NCBI RefSeq assembly: GCF_015832195.1
Contig: NC_052034.1
Span: forward strand, 6,597,501-6,661,500
Direction: 5' to 3'
Source: Motacilla alba alba
Taxonomy: Eukaryota; Chordata; Aves; Passeriformes; Motacillidae
DNA length: 64,000 nucleotides
Shown: piece after piece, positions 25,662-38,577 of the stretch
Position numbering within the stretch: the stretch's first letter is position 1
How the letters are laid out: each line of letters starts with the position of its first letter
The notes under the pieces: model-generated
What the model was told of the DNA's origin: nothing
Database searches by the model: none
Seen by the model: the letters and a program-made list of their open reading frames with translations, nothing else
Translations under genes and position numbers: made by a program

Positions 25662-27134
25662 CACAGCCTCTTTCACCTTTTCCCCCCGAGGACTGGATCC
25701 CAGCTCAGTGGAAGTCAGCAGCACACTCCCATTGCTCAGGGATACCTCTGGAAGAAGCTGGGTCAGTGCTGCATTTCCCTCTTTCACAGTGCCTAAACAT
25801 TTGCAATAACATTCCCAGAGTGCAGTAAATGTTCTGTAAATGCACTCATATATGTGCAGTGCAATGTGGGTGCACTCACAGATCATGTTTTGACTGCAGT
25901 TCTCTTTCTCTTGGCATTTGTCTGTACCAACTGATGAGTATTTGCTCTACAAAGGCACCTAAAAGAGCAATTATATTTTCCAGAAAGTCTTAGAAGTTCT
26001 CTTTATGGGCAGGTATTTGTTATGCTGGGGATTGAACTCTTGCAAAGAAAGCAAAGTTTCAGCTTTCTTGAGAAAGAAAAGCAATGCACCTTGTTCATGT
26101 TTTTCCTGATATTTTTGTGATTCTTATCATGCTTAGTGTTCTTCCTAGGTGTGGAGCTCCCAAAGCTGGATAATTAGAGAATCTTAGCTTATGTGAAACT
26201 CAAACCAGGAATTTTTGAGCTTTCATTATTGTAGAGAAAAGATTGGGGAAAAAATGCACATGGAAAACAAATACCAGAATGGAAAGAAGGAATCCAAAGT
26301 CATGAGCCAGACTGATGCAATACTGTGGCATAGAGACTAATTTAGTCCCAGGTCCTCAATGAAAACTGCTGCTTATTCAGCAAAATAAAATTGTTTTTAA
26401 TTTTATTGCCTTAAGTATACTTAATCCAACATCAAAATGTTTTTGCTTATAAGATTTTTTTCAATGTCACAAATATTACATCCTATATAAAAACATAAAT
26501 TTTTATTAGAAGTGAATTTGATACAAAATTAAATGCTAGCCTTATTCAGAGGTACTTGCATATCCATGTGGGTGTGTGGGTGTCAATTTGTGTCCATGTC
26601 TTCTTATTTTGAGTTAATACTGGTATTTTAATGCCTGATTCATAATTTTTGAATGATTGAGCTTGGCAGCACTGAACATCTGTCTTAATTGTGGGTACTA
26701 AGCTTCTTTGAAATTCTCACCTAAATTTAAAATTTCAGCCATAAAAAAAAATAGTCCTGGACCAGACAAGCCACTTGCCAAATGCTGGGCTATAAATTAC
26801 AGCCATTTCTTTTTATTACAGAGTTATACAGTAAATAAAATAAACCCCAAACACCTAAACCCACAAATCTAATTACACCAAATGTGCTCCTAGTCCAAAG
26901 CTGAGCTCTGAGCTCAGCCTAGCCCCAGATGGGCCTAATGGTTTAGCTGCAAACTAAACTTCTGTAAAAACAGAAGCTGAAATAGCAACACAACAGTAAT
27001 GCTCTATTAGCCCTCTAGGGAAGTATCCAAATAAGCAGTAAAAGTAATGAAATAGCATTTATAGCCTTTGTGTCATAAATGCATTATTTGTAAATAAAAG
27101 CAAAGCAGGTTCACTGCGGTAAACTGGCACAGCT
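25662..27134. other. Intergenic, no gene recognised
   Basis: AT-rich, especially 26.2-26.9 kb. Nothing supportable. Confidence 0.6.
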
Positions 27135-27200
27135 CTGCTCCCAGTTTTGTTCCCTATTCTGCTCCCAGCTCTGTTCCCAGTTCTGCTGCCAGCTCTGCAG
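27135..27200. repeat. 12-bp minisatellite, five copies and a half
   Basis: The unit is CTG(C/T)TCCCAG(C/T)T, repeated without indels over 27,135-27,194, with a final half unit CTGCAG. It lies against the 5' edge of a CR1 fragment. Confidence 0.85.
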
Positions 27201-27560
27201 GGCAGCCCCTGGGATCGATCCAAGCTGGCAATGAAGGGATCAGGAGCAGCCCTGAGCGCTGGGCTCATCCCCCAGAGGGGGCAGCAGGTGAGCGGGGATC
27301 CTGCCCCTCTCCTGTGCTCTGGTGGGGTTCCCACCTGGAGCACCACATCCAGCTCTGGGCTCCCAGCACAGGGAAGGATCTGCTGGAGGAGGCCAGCCAA
27401 AAAAATGCTCTGAGGGCTGGAAAACTTCACCTGAAAAACCCCAGCTCCAGCAGGAACGGCTGATGGAGTTGGGGTGTTTCAACCTGGTGAAGGCTCCAAG
27501 GAGACCTAATTGTGGCCTTTTGGTACATAAAAGGGGAGTTATAAGAATGTTGGGGTAAAA
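27200..27560 (+). mobile_element. CR1 LINE fragment, 3' region, truncated
   Basis: Blocks such as GGGGTTCCCACCTGGAGCAC, CCAGCTCTGGGCTCCCAGCA and GGAGTTGGGGTGTTTCAACC match the 3' part of CR1 retroposons in order. The true CR1 3' tail is absent, so it is truncated at both ends. No reverse-transcriptase domain is left. Confidence 0.85.
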
Positions 27561-28399
27561 CCCTTTAGCAGGTCCCGTTGTGACCATGTAACACAAGGAG
27601 TGCTTTGTCTTCAGCACTGCTTGAGGGCAGGGAGAAGGGATTTTACTTTCCTAGCTGTGCACATTTGCATGCGCTTTGCATTTTCCTGGTAAATGTCCCT
27701 ACGCTTTGAAAAGTTTAGCCCAGGCATATACCTAAGTAAAATCAATTTTTATGGGATTTATACTCAGCGTGTGAATCCTGTTCCAGGAGGCCTTTTAGAG
27801 ATGGTCATCTCCATGCACTTGCTTGTTTTTTTTCATAACATGAGGCAGGAGTTGTGTCTTGTTTACTGACTATACCTGGCATAGCCACAGGCTAAATTTG
27901 CAAGAGAGAGAGAAAAAAAAGGTGGGGGCATTAATTGTTCATTACAAAGAGAAAAAAAATTGTAACTAATCATGGCACAGCATTGCTGCTAATGCATTTG
28001 AAACCTCCCTCCACCCCCCCCAAACCATATGGGGGTTTAAAATGTAAATACAATTTGTAATTGAGAGCAGCATTTTATTACTTGCTTTTAAGAGGCACAG
28101 GACGCCTGTAACCCTCAATATGAAATTTCCGCTGGCTAGAAATAAATTCAGCTCCGTGTTTTGTTTTCATTCCCGCCTGGGAAAGGTAAGGGCCGGTCTG
28201 CAAGTGCTCAGGCTCTCACTCAACACCCAGGGAGAAGTGGCTGGGAGCTGTGGTTTCCAGTCACACACTGCCTTCCTCACAAGCAGCCACACTGCAGAAT
28301 AAATCCTCCGAGATGCTGAGAGCTGCTGAGCTACCCCAGCCCGGGCTGGAGGCAGTGGAGCTGCAGGCACGCAGCCCTTGCCTGGATTTGTTCCTTTCC
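27561..28399. other. Spacer between two CR1 fragments
   Basis: AT-rich to 28.1 kb, then more GC-rich. It has an AAACC/GGGTTT mini-palindrome near 28,022-28,040 and no gene. Confidence 0.6.
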
Positions 28400-28967
28400 A
28401 GGACTGTGCTGTCCTGCAGGGAGGTCATTCTGCCCCTGCACTGGGCACTGGTGAGGGCACAGCTCGAGTGCTGTGTCCAGCTCTGGGCCCTCAGTTTGGG
28501 AAGGACCTTGGGACACTGAGGACATCCAGAGGAGGCAACGAGGCTGGAGAGGGGCTGGGAACACAAACCCTGTGAGGAACCACTGAGGGAGCTGGGGGTG
28601 CTCAGCCTGGAGAAAAGGAGACTCAGAGGTGACCTTATTGCTCTACAGCTTCCTGAAGGGTGGCTGTGCTCAGCTGGGGTTGGTCTCTTCCACCAGGCAG
28701 CACTGACAGAACCAGAGGACACAGCCTCAAGCTACCTCAGGGAAGGTATAGGTTGGATATCCAGAAAAAATTTCCACCAAAAGAATAATAAAGTACTCGA
28801 ATGCTCCTCCCAGGGAGGTGGTGGAATCACCATCCCTGGGTGTGTTTAACAAAGCCTGGATGTGGCACTGGGTGCCAGGGTTTAGCTGAGGTGTTGGGGC
28901 TGAGTTGGACTAAATGATCTTAAAGGTCTCTTCCATCTCTTCCAACCAAGTCATTCTGTGAATTCTG
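28400..28967 (+). mobile_element. CR1 LINE, 5'-truncated, with intact 3' tail
   Basis: Long ordered similarity to the CR1 3' region: GAGTGCTGTGTCCAGCTCTG, AGAGGAGGCAACGAGGCTGG, CAGCCTGGAGAAAAGGAGAC, CAGGGAGGTGGTGGAATCAC, then ACTAAATGATCTTAAAGGTC. It ends in two copies of ATTCTGTGA, the octamer-type tail of CR1. It is a dead 5'-truncated insertion in the + orientation. Confidence 0.95.
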
Positions 28968-31900
28968 TGAAAAGCAGCTTTCACTGCTGGCTGCAATTAT
29001 CTTTCTATCAGCCTTGCAATAGCACCCCAGAAATGAGGTTGTGGGCTTGGGGTCTGTTTTATTGAGGGCTGCACAACTGTGGAACAAGGAACAAGCTCTT
29101 GGCACAGGGAGAGGCAGATGTGAGTGCAAGGCAAGTGACAAGAAAAATACACAGAAGAAGGATGTGGGGTATTTTTCTTCTTCTGTGACATGGGAGACGT
29201 CACAAGGATATATGATTTATAGTTAAATCCTTTAGGGAACCAAACACTCAGGCTGTATTTGACTTAAATTAACCATTGCAGGATTCCACTTCAAACTTTC
29301 AGGATTTTAGCAGGTTTGGGAATGCCAAGTTCTTAAATGGAGATGAAGGGTTTATAATGGCACCACCAAAGATGTTACTTGTGGGTACCTCTGTCAGCCT
29401 GAAAGTAATCCCCTCACACTTCCTGTCCTCTTTTCTGTCAGCTCTAGCTCTGGGAAGCAGCATGAAAAGACATCCTCATAAAGAGCACAATAATCCTGCC
29501 CTGCAGCTCCTGCAGGACATTGGCAGGGAAAGGAGAAAAGGAACTTGTTCACATTTTGGCTGGAAGGACTGGTGACCTCCACCTGTGCAGAAATCAGGAA
29601 TGTCCAGAAAATTAAAGCACAGTGAGATTTAAGCAAAGATGGGGAAAAAACCTCTGGATTTTGAGGTAAGCCATTACACCAGCTCATGTGCTGGTTGCTC
29701 ACTTGTAAAAAGGACAGTTCAGGGCAAAGTGGACATTTCCACAAGAACTGTAGGGGAAGGTTTAGGAAACTGTCCAATTATGGGTGTTCCTGGGCAGAAG
29801 AATTCACATCTCTGATAGAATTATTAGGGCTTATTTTTCAAGAAGGTGAATAATGTCCCACAGTTCTAGGAAAAATACAGAAAATAATCAAAACTGAAAC
29901 TGAAATATGTACTGCTGTGAATGGATTAGGCTGCAATATTGCAAGTTTTGAGACCTTGTGAGGTGCCTCATGCCTCACAGGGTTTAACTCTCACATATTC
30001 TTCTCTGAGAAATCAAGAAAGTATTAATTGTAAGAGTTAAAGGAAGGCAGCCATGCCAGTGCCTGCCACTTCAGTGAATACAAACTCATTCTGCTACTTC
30101 AAGACTTCTCGGCTGAATTAATGTGTAGGACATAATAACAGCCATGCTGAGAGTGAAATATTCCCTCTCTCATTAGAAACCACTTCTATTCTTGTTCAGC
30201 TGTATCCTCCCACCTTCATCTGCTCTGGGTTCTATCCAACATTATTTACAATAATTGTATCCACCTTCGCTGTTGGATTTCTCAAAGGAATTGTGGCTAA
30301 GAGGGATGAAAGACGTCTACACACTCAGTGGCTTTTTCCTCAAACAAATCAGGAAGTCAAGCATGGTTTACAACGAGAAAGAGCTACTTGAAGAGCTCTG
30401 GGGTGTATTTTTTTAAACCACTTAACGTTGCAGGACACCTCAACATCCTATCTTATACACGAGGAACTAAAATTGTACATTCTGTCAAGTAGATAAGTGA
30501 GTTGATTAAAAAATCCCTGAGTATCCAAGAGCTCCTACTGAAATCTCAGGATACATAAGACATTCCTTATGTACCTAAAGGCTGGAGTGAGGTAATGTAG
30601 GAGTAATGTACCCAAAGTTTGTCCTTTCTTCCAGGATCTGTCAGCTTGCTGGTAAGAAGCAGGCAAACTGTCCAGGACAAGTGTGGAGTGATGACTGCAT
30701 TTGCTAAAGGCAGTTCTTTCCACCTCTATTAGCCTTGAATATTTGTCTGTTTCCCTATATAAAAAATAAAATTATAAGCACCAAAAGCAGGATGACATGC
30801 CTCCTTGCACAGAAACTCTTTGCATGTCACACTGACAAACACCAAAATGCAAATGACCTCTCTCTCATCACTAACCCACATTTATCCACGTGGGTTCCTG
30901 CACAAGGGCACAGCTACAGTGGCTGAATGAGTGAAGAGGGGCTGGTCACACATAAACACATGAAACAAGAGATAAAAATAGGGTTTAAACAGACTGTACC
31001 TTTACCTGCCTCACTGAAGTGGGCACTCAGCAGGCAAAAGAGTATCTGGATTAATAAGGTTAATGAAAATTGGATTTCCTTGTGCCTGGTATATTTAAGA
31101 ACCTTAGGTTAGGAATTCACAGCAGACTTACCTGGGCAGCTTTGTTTGCTTCTGTGCTCTCAATAACTGATACATACATGTGATCAGTGAGTTCTGAAGG
31201 CCTCCTAATGTCTGAAAGTGAACACAGAGAATTTCCTGGTTATTTTGCATTTTCCCTTTCAATGCAGAATGACTTCACTCCTGTCATTGATGAGGGAGAA
31301 TTACTCACTCACCATAAGAAAAGTGAAAACTTGAAAAAGGTGGCTATTTGTTAATTCTGTCTTCTGAGGAGCTTGTTAAGTTTTTGGCTCCCTGTGGGAA
31401 GTTCTGGTGGCCCCGCTCTGCAGTCATTGCTATTCCCTGTATTCCAGCTGTTGGTGGAAGTTAGGCTGGGAGCCACAGTTATTCATGGCAGGCATCTTCC
31501 AGTTTAGATTCCAAATATTTTTCCTTTCCCAAAGGAGATTTTCCTCAGTGCATTGCTCTGTGCTTTTTCAGTGAGGAGCTGCACGATGTCCACCCCCAGC
31601 TGTGCTGAGCAGTACCATGGAAATGCCTTTCCCAAATTATTTTGAGGACAGAGTGTGTGCTCAGTGTCCCCCCTTTGCAGGGACCTGGCTCCAGCTGACC
31701 CTGTAGCTGACTGGGCTTTGTGGAAGAGAGGAGCCAACAGCTCTTCTCTCCTGCACTTGCTTTCCTCAGCAAGGAGCAGCTTCCATCCCTTCCATCCACA
31801 GCAGATGGTTTGTGGAGCAGTGTCACCACAACCTGCAACCCACTACCGAAGGATGTACCTTGACCTGTTGGCTGCTCCTCCTTTCAGGAGAGATTTTGGC

Positions 31901-34719
31901 TTCTAGAAGCCTTGGTTTTGACTTCTACTAAGGTACAGTGTGTATCAAGTTTGTTTCTTACAAAAGTTCAACCCTCTGTGCACCCAGATAATTTCAATTT
32001 TGTCTGTTCTCGTGTTCTGGGCTTTAGCCTTTGGGATTTAGGGAGCCTCTGTATGGCCAGGATGTTCATGGCTCAGATTGCTTTTAAACCAAAAAGATCA
32101 AGTTAAAGGTATTTCCTTCACAGACAAGGGAGGAAGACTAATTCCTTGAGGAGTAATTCAGTCCACCTGAGAGGCAATTACTACAATTTATTATTATTTT
32201 TCAAACCTTGTGTCCTCTAAAACATGACGTTTGGGGTGTGGAGTCCTGCTTTTGGGATACTTGTGTGGACTAAATGGGAATGTGCCAATGTGTCTGAGTG
32301 TGGCATTTGCATTTCCTCCTGTTTGAGTGACTGTAGTGTGTATTTTCAAACTACCAGGGGATTTTGTGTTGCATTTCTGAGCACATTGGGGTTGGCTCGC
32401 ATGCATACATAACTAATGTCTGTGTTTTGAAGTGCCAGGAATATAAAATGGGTTAGCAGGAGAACTGAGTCGAGCAGCAGGTCGAGACATGTCACAACAG
32501 GGTAATCCATCCCACAGAACGAGGATAGCTTGGGGGGCCCTAAGTTAAAAGAACCTGATTAGGCTCAGTTCAGAGTAAGGATTGGCACAGACTGGCAAAG
32601 GCAGGAGCAAAGACACTCAGGCACAGCTCAGGGTGTTGGATCTGTGGGTTCTACCCACAGCCACCAAAGCACTCAGGCAGAGAGTCCCCAGGGAGTCAGT
32701 GTGAGGGTTGGAGGTGCTGAAGCATCATTGTGAATGTGTCTGTCTGTTTTCTGAAGACTTTTGCAGGAGGTTCTGAGCTCTTCTCAGAGCTGGTCACTGT
32801 CAGGGTCCCACCCGGAGGTCCTTTACTGGAAGGATGTGCTGTCACCCACTGTGACAACTGAGCCTCCACTGCCAGGACAGTCCCCCCTCCTGCACATGGC
32901 ACCTGCAGCTCCTGCACTGCAGTGGAAGCACAGCTTCCAGCACTATGGACAAGCTGATCTTCAAAGCTCCTGTCCAACCCAAACCATGACATGCTGCCAA
33001 AGGTCCAGATTCTGTCCTCAGTCTCAGAATGGTCAGTCCCAAATAATCCCACTTTTTCTAAGAGGTAACAGTGGGTTTATGCTGTCATTTGTGAGGTCAG
33101 AATATGGCACCTTTCTTATGTGCTGTGCTCCTTGTCATTATTTTAAGCCAGGTTTAGGCGTGGGGGTTGTTTCATTAGCACAGTTTGTTACTGTGCCATG
33201 TGATGTTTCCTCCATAACGATTTTTTAGAAAAGTGCCAAAGGATTGAATTAGGAACTTGTGACATTTACAAAAAGTTGTTAAATGCCTTTGTCCCGGATT
33301 TACAGCTACTTGTGCTGGAGGGATATCACCATGTTCTACATTGAACATCTGCAGAGCAATGCCAAACTAATATATCCATAATTTCCAAAGTGATTATTTC
33401 AGCTGGCATTTTCCACTGCATTTAAATTCCTGAATTGTCCCTCATTTGGCTGTCCTTTTTCTAGTGCCTTTATGGATGGTGTAGCCTAAAATCTGTGCTG
33501 TACTCTGAGGTGGTACTGCTGCCTGTGTCCTATTCCACTCTGTGTGTGTATCTGCAATGGAGCATCCCTGGCTCCAAATTTCTGTGTGACGTGACCCAGC
33601 CAACTCTGATTCTCATCTGCAATGAAACCACAAACACCTGCCATGAATTTAGTCACTGGGCCAATATTTAGATACTATTTTCTGTAAACAAAATTGGATT
33701 TTGCTATGCCGAATTTTTTTCAGAGAAGGTAGAATCTTACATTGTGAAATTTCAGGTGAAGAGTTCCAATTGCTCACCCCAAAATTTTAGGAAGCTCCAT
33801 ACCATATTGTAAACATTTGAAAAAATTATGCATGTGTGTTGGTACAGACAGAAATTACAAATGCAGGCGATTAATTTATAAAATAAGATCTCATCCTAAC
33901 AGAAAATGGCATAGTAGGCCCTATCAAAAGCTAAATAAAAGACAGAAATATTTAGGTAAAATTTCTGACAGGGAGAACCATTTGTCAAGTCTTGTTCCTT
34001 CATTCTTTGAAAGTTTTAAGTGAATGTAATTCCTTTCTGTGGGGATACCCGGCCAGAATGTTGGCAGATGTCTAAACCTCACCTGGTTTCCCAGAGCTCT
34101 TTAGCTTTCCTTTAACCTCCCTCCACTCCTGACTTCTGCTTTGCTAAACCTGAACTTCTCAGCAGGGTTCCTGGCTGGGAAGAACAGGCTTTGTCAGCAG
34201 AAACTAATTACATTCTCATCAAATCCTACCTTGCAGCAATAATGCAGTGATCTGTCCCACTGCTTCCAAGGCCCCCCAAATGATCCATGCAGAGATGGAA
34301 TGACCAGCAGCACAAGGTGGGAGTGCAGGACATGCTGGAGTGTGGAATGTGAGGCTGACTCTTCTGACCACCCTCAGAGTCACTCAGAGTCACTGGGGGC
34401 TGAATTCTGTCACTGAGGAAGCCATGGCTTCAGTTGGTTTGGCCAAGCACCATCAACATAAGACAACATTAATAATAACCACAACAGCAATGCTTGAAAA
34501 TAGGTTCTAGCTCAACCAGAAGACATGGGCTTGAAACTGATATATAAAACTCTATGGCCTGTGTTAGAGGAGAAGAGGCTAGAGATGGTTTTTTTTGATG
34601 GATTTGTCTGTAAAACTCTAGTGGAAGGTACAGTGGGTTTCATTATAATCCATCAGCTCAATTATTTTGGTTACTGCTGGGTCTCCTGTTTTGGTTCTGC
34701 TGGATGGATTAATCACCAA
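28968..34719. other. Intergenic, no gene recognised
   Basis: Contains a hairpin at 29,150-29,187. Open frames (for example 31.5-31.9 and 32.7-33.2 kb, both strands) have no recognised family and no splice context. Confidence 0.55.
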
Positions 34720-34773
34720 AACAATCCATTTCCACCTGTTGTTGCCAACAATCCATTTTCACCTGTTGTTTGT
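34720..34773. repeat. 27-bp tandem duplication
   Basis: AACAATCCATTT(C)CACCTGTTGTT occurs at 34,720 and again at 34,747, differing by about one base. Confidence 0.85.
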
Positions 34774-34929
34774 TTCACAAATGAGGCTCATGCTTTTTCC
34801 ACTGAGGACCTGGGCAGGATAAACTAGCCAGGGAATAAAAATAAAGAATTAATGCAAAAGGTTGGGATTTTGCTGCTTAGTGCTGTAGCCTTGTCTAGGA
34901 CAGACTTCCCATTGGGCCTATAGAGGCAA

Positions 34930-35060
34930 TTTTGTGCCTCTGCTCCCTGTCTGTGGAACAAGGAAGGGATAACAGTGTGTTTCAACCTTGTGGGTGCATT
35001 GGGAAGATAGACTCAGCCTTGGTTTTGAAATACACATCTACTGTGGTGATTAGAACAATA
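34930..35060 (+). mobile_element. MIR/CORE-type SINE relic
   Basis: The order TTGTGCCTCTGCTCCCTGTC, then GGAAGGGATAACAGTG, then TTGTGGGTGCATTGGGAAGA resembles the MIR 3' half (GTGCCTC, CTGTAAAATGGGGATAATA, GGGTTGTTGTGAGGAT). It is diverged and short. Confidence 0.5.
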
Positions 35061-35374
35061 CAGTAGCAAATAAAAACAGGAAGGAGAAAACTACCTAAGC
35101 CACAAAAGGATTTGTTTGATGTGCAGCAAATGAGATATGGGACCACAGACTACGTGAAGAAGTTAAGAGAAATATTGAACAGCTGCTTTGCTACACAGTC
35201 CTACAAAATGAAATGACATCCTGCAGGAAAAACAGTGCAGGCTCCTTTACAGCCCAGGAGGGCAGAGCTAAGGTTACAGGGACTGTAACAGGGTTGTCAT
35301 TTCCTTACTCCCAGGAGCTGCATTTTCCAACTTGATGACTTTCCTAAAGTAATTGCTCTTTATGTGATGATTTT

Positions 35375-35450
35375 GTAGAGCCTGATTCTTGCTAGTGTAA
35401 ATCAGGAGGAACCCCCAGCAAATCCAACCAAGTGATCTCAGTGCAAAAAG
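35375..35450. repeat. Ancient amniote interspersed-repeat relic
   Basis: GAGCCTGATTCTTGCTAGTG followed by TAAATCAGGAGGAACCCCC resembles a repeat motif I recall as common in reptile and bird genomes (CCTGATTCT and GTGTAAATCAGGAGTAACTCC). Class uncertain. Confidence 0.45.
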
Positions 35451-38400
35451 TTTGGGAGGCACAGCAGAATCAGGAGTGCTCAGTCTGTAACCTTCTTCTC
35501 CAAATTCTGCAACAATTGCCCCATGCTGGAATGGCAGCTAGGTATCAGATGAAAACACAAAACAATGACAACAGTGCATTTCTCAGTAGCCACATCATAT
35601 TATGTCATTGATGTCAGGTTGAGTTATATTAGTCTGCTTTTCATTATGTTGTGTTATGCCTTTTGACATTATGCAACACACTGTAAGTAACATAAAGTGA
35701 CCTCCAAGTATAAAAGAGTACACAGTTTTTGTCAGATTAGATAGTGGCTATGAATTCTCAGAGAGGGAGGGGTAGCTCAGAGAGGGGGGTTTGCATTTAC
35801 TGTCCTGAACAACAAATGCACAGAACTTAATTAACAGTTACAGCAGCCCTGGCTGTTTCCAAAACGGTGTTTGTGTCTCTGCTCGATGGAGAGAGGAGAT
35901 CCACAGTGGGATTTGCACTTTTTAATTTATTTAGAATTCTGCAGAGGTGTCTGTAATAGCTTCTCTGTACCTGTACTGCAGGAGCTCTGTACACAGTGAA
36001 CATAAGGCTCACTTGCCTGAGATTTGCTTTGCTGCCAGGCTCCAAAATTCAGTATTGAGACCAGACTTCCTGAGCAGCACGGGGCAACCTGTACTCTCTA
36101 TGAAGAATTTCATCAGCTATTGAGAGAACAACTGTACAGGGAAAAGAAAAGGGCATCATCATGGCTCCTAAAGGAACAGGAGCTTCTGATAAATTTAAGG
36201 TGATTAAGGAAAAGTGGGTGGTTCAAGGCAAGTTGCTAATTTTCTCTGGAGGGCTTGAAATCCACCTTAGCTTGGTGGTTGTGCCTGGTGCCTCTGCTGG
36301 AATTAGCTGATGTTCTCCCTTTAGTGCTTGGTTTATCCTCCTCACCCAGAGTCTGCTCAGCTCCAGGACTTGCACAGAACCTGGAGTCCTCTGGTGTGCA
36401 GGATGGAATGCAGCTCTCCTAAAGGTCAGGACATCGTCCCCACCTATTGGCAGGATGTTCCCAAGCCTGATTAACTGCCACGGGTGTTCTTTTGAAGGCA
36501 GCCCCTCAAAGGCAGGCCAGGAGACTCTCTGTGGGCAGGAGCACAGTCATGTTGTGGTATGAAGTTGGTCTCAACCTGCAATAACCTGCAATAGCCCAAA
36601 TACTTCCAGAAGTACTTGCCACACATTTCCTGCAAAGCATATTCAGCATTTGTGGATTTTTTTCTGGCTGCAAAAAAAGGCCACATTCCATTTGGCACTG
36701 CTTCTGGCATCCCATCTCCCCAAAAGGATTGTCCCCAAGACCTGTCATCTGCCTTTTTATATCCTGAATGTTGTACAGATCAGAAGCATTCTCCTGATCA
36801 GTCTCAAAGCTGGAAATTGCAAAGGCACCTGAATACGTTTGATGTGGGCTTCCTGAGCAGTAATAGATGTGGAATCTCACTTAAAAAGGTCTTTTAAGAT
36901 TAAAATGTAATATTACTAACAGGAATAAAGTGTAACATTTTGTGTGAAAATGCTGCACAGGTGAGCACTTAGAACAGCACAGGAAACCAGAATCCAACGT
37001 GTCGTGCATTTTTCTTTATAATTTCTCTATCTATAAAAGTGGCATAAATTATCATCTACCTAATTTCCAGGTATACAACATTCCTTTCAGGTGTGTATGG
37101 GATGCTGCCCTTGTTCATTAGGCCATTAAATATCAGAGAATGAGCAGTTACCTCTCCTAAGCAGTGTGCAATAAACCAGCTCCTCTTTCCACCCTGCCAA
37201 GAGACCTGTGCAATCAGACCCCTGTGACACCAACACCCACAGTGCTCTGCAGGACTGCACAGCTCCACCTTGAAGTATCATTTCGTGGCATCAGAGAGTC
37301 CAGAATTAAACATGAAACATTCTGCTAATCCTTGTTAAGGTGACAAAGACAGCTGTTACCCTGTACTTGATCAGCTCCTAAAGAAAATGTTCCCCTTGGT
37401 AGGACATCAGACTGTGCTCGTGGCCAGACACAGAGACTCAGCACTGGAAAATCTCACTGAGATTTGTAGCCAGGCTGCATCTCAGGAGACTTCCTATTAT
37501 TATTTTCTTTACTAATAAATCATTATGTTGTCTCCTTCACAGCACAGAGAGTTCAAATAAACCTGTCCCTGTGACAATCTGATTTTCTGAAGGAGTGTCC
37601 TGTTCTGTTGAGTCATGTGAGAGGAAAATACAAAGAAGTAGAAAGACAGATCAAAAAGGGGTAGCAGAAAGGGCCCTGGAGGCAGACTTAAGTTTGGTAT
37701 TTAATATTTCAGGTAAAATATTCACTTAGCATCAATTATCTTGTTGGGCTCTTTTTTTATTTTTTTTTCCAAATGAAATTGCTTTCTGAATCAGCCAGCT
37801 CTCTAATTACCAGATTGAATGATTGAAATTTTTAGGGCAATTAAATTCAAGCCTTTCTTTTTCAGTCCTTATGTTATTCCCCCCTTCTCTCCCTCCCCTC
37901 TCCAGTCTGGAGCCTTTCTATAATTTGGAGGCAGTTGCAGAAGCAAGCAGACCTTTAAAGCCAAGATGTATGTCTCCCTTAATTCCTCTGTGGATTTCTT
38001 TCACAGACTAAGCAGAGAGGGTTCTGGTCTCTCAGGACATGTGCATTACAAACACACTGCATTGTGTGGGTTTTATCCCAATGTGTCATGTCATTTAAAA
38101 ACAGCTTGGAAGGATTCATTTAATATAGAAATTCTGTGAAAAGATAAAGATCAATGCAGAAAATACAGGCACTATTGGAAAATGCCTGCAGATCAAGCTA
38201 CAAGACTAAGGAGCAAATTGATAATAACAACGATGATTGATGGTATACTAGACAAGAGAAAACAAAACTCCCGATAAAACAATACAAAAGTCTGTTAACA
38301 GAGCTGCTAGGAGAAAACCATGAAATGGCTGGGTGAAAGGATAAGGATTCTTCCAAGAAAGGACACAAAATTCACAGGATCCCAGGAATTCCAGGCCCAG

Positions 38401-38469
38401 GTGACAAAGCTGCTGCTCATTTGTCTCTATTGTTGGGATTAGGGCACCGATCCTACAGTATGAGTAACC
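35451..38469. other. Intergenic, no gene recognised
   Basis: No supportable gene, RNA or repeat. Confidence 0.55.
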
Positions 38470-38577
38470 ACATTCTCACATGGAGGTTTCTGAGCTGTTC
38501 TGTGGATTTCAGTGGGACTATTCCTCCCTGAAAGCTGAGTGGATGCTTAACAGTTTTGATGAATCAGGATCTAACCA
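38470..38577. repeat. Ancient palindromic-repeat relic
   Basis: TTTCAGTGGGACTATTC, then GGATGCTTAACAGTTTTGAT and GAATCAGGATCTAA, follow the block order I recall for a widespread amniote repeat (TTCAATGGGACTACTC, GCTTAAGTGCTTTGCTG, AATCAGGGCCTAA). Probably the same group as 49,331-49,416. Confidence 0.5.

Noticed and set aside
25184..25828. Open frames of 156-193 codons with nine-residue repeats on both strands
   Set aside because: They arise because the 27-bp tandem unit has no stops. No promoter, splice sites or homologous family was recognised.
32761..33228. 155-codon + strand open frame opposite a 118-codon minus frame
   Set aside because: Overlapping open frames on both strands in a GC-moderate stretch. 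No family, conserved motif or splice site was found.
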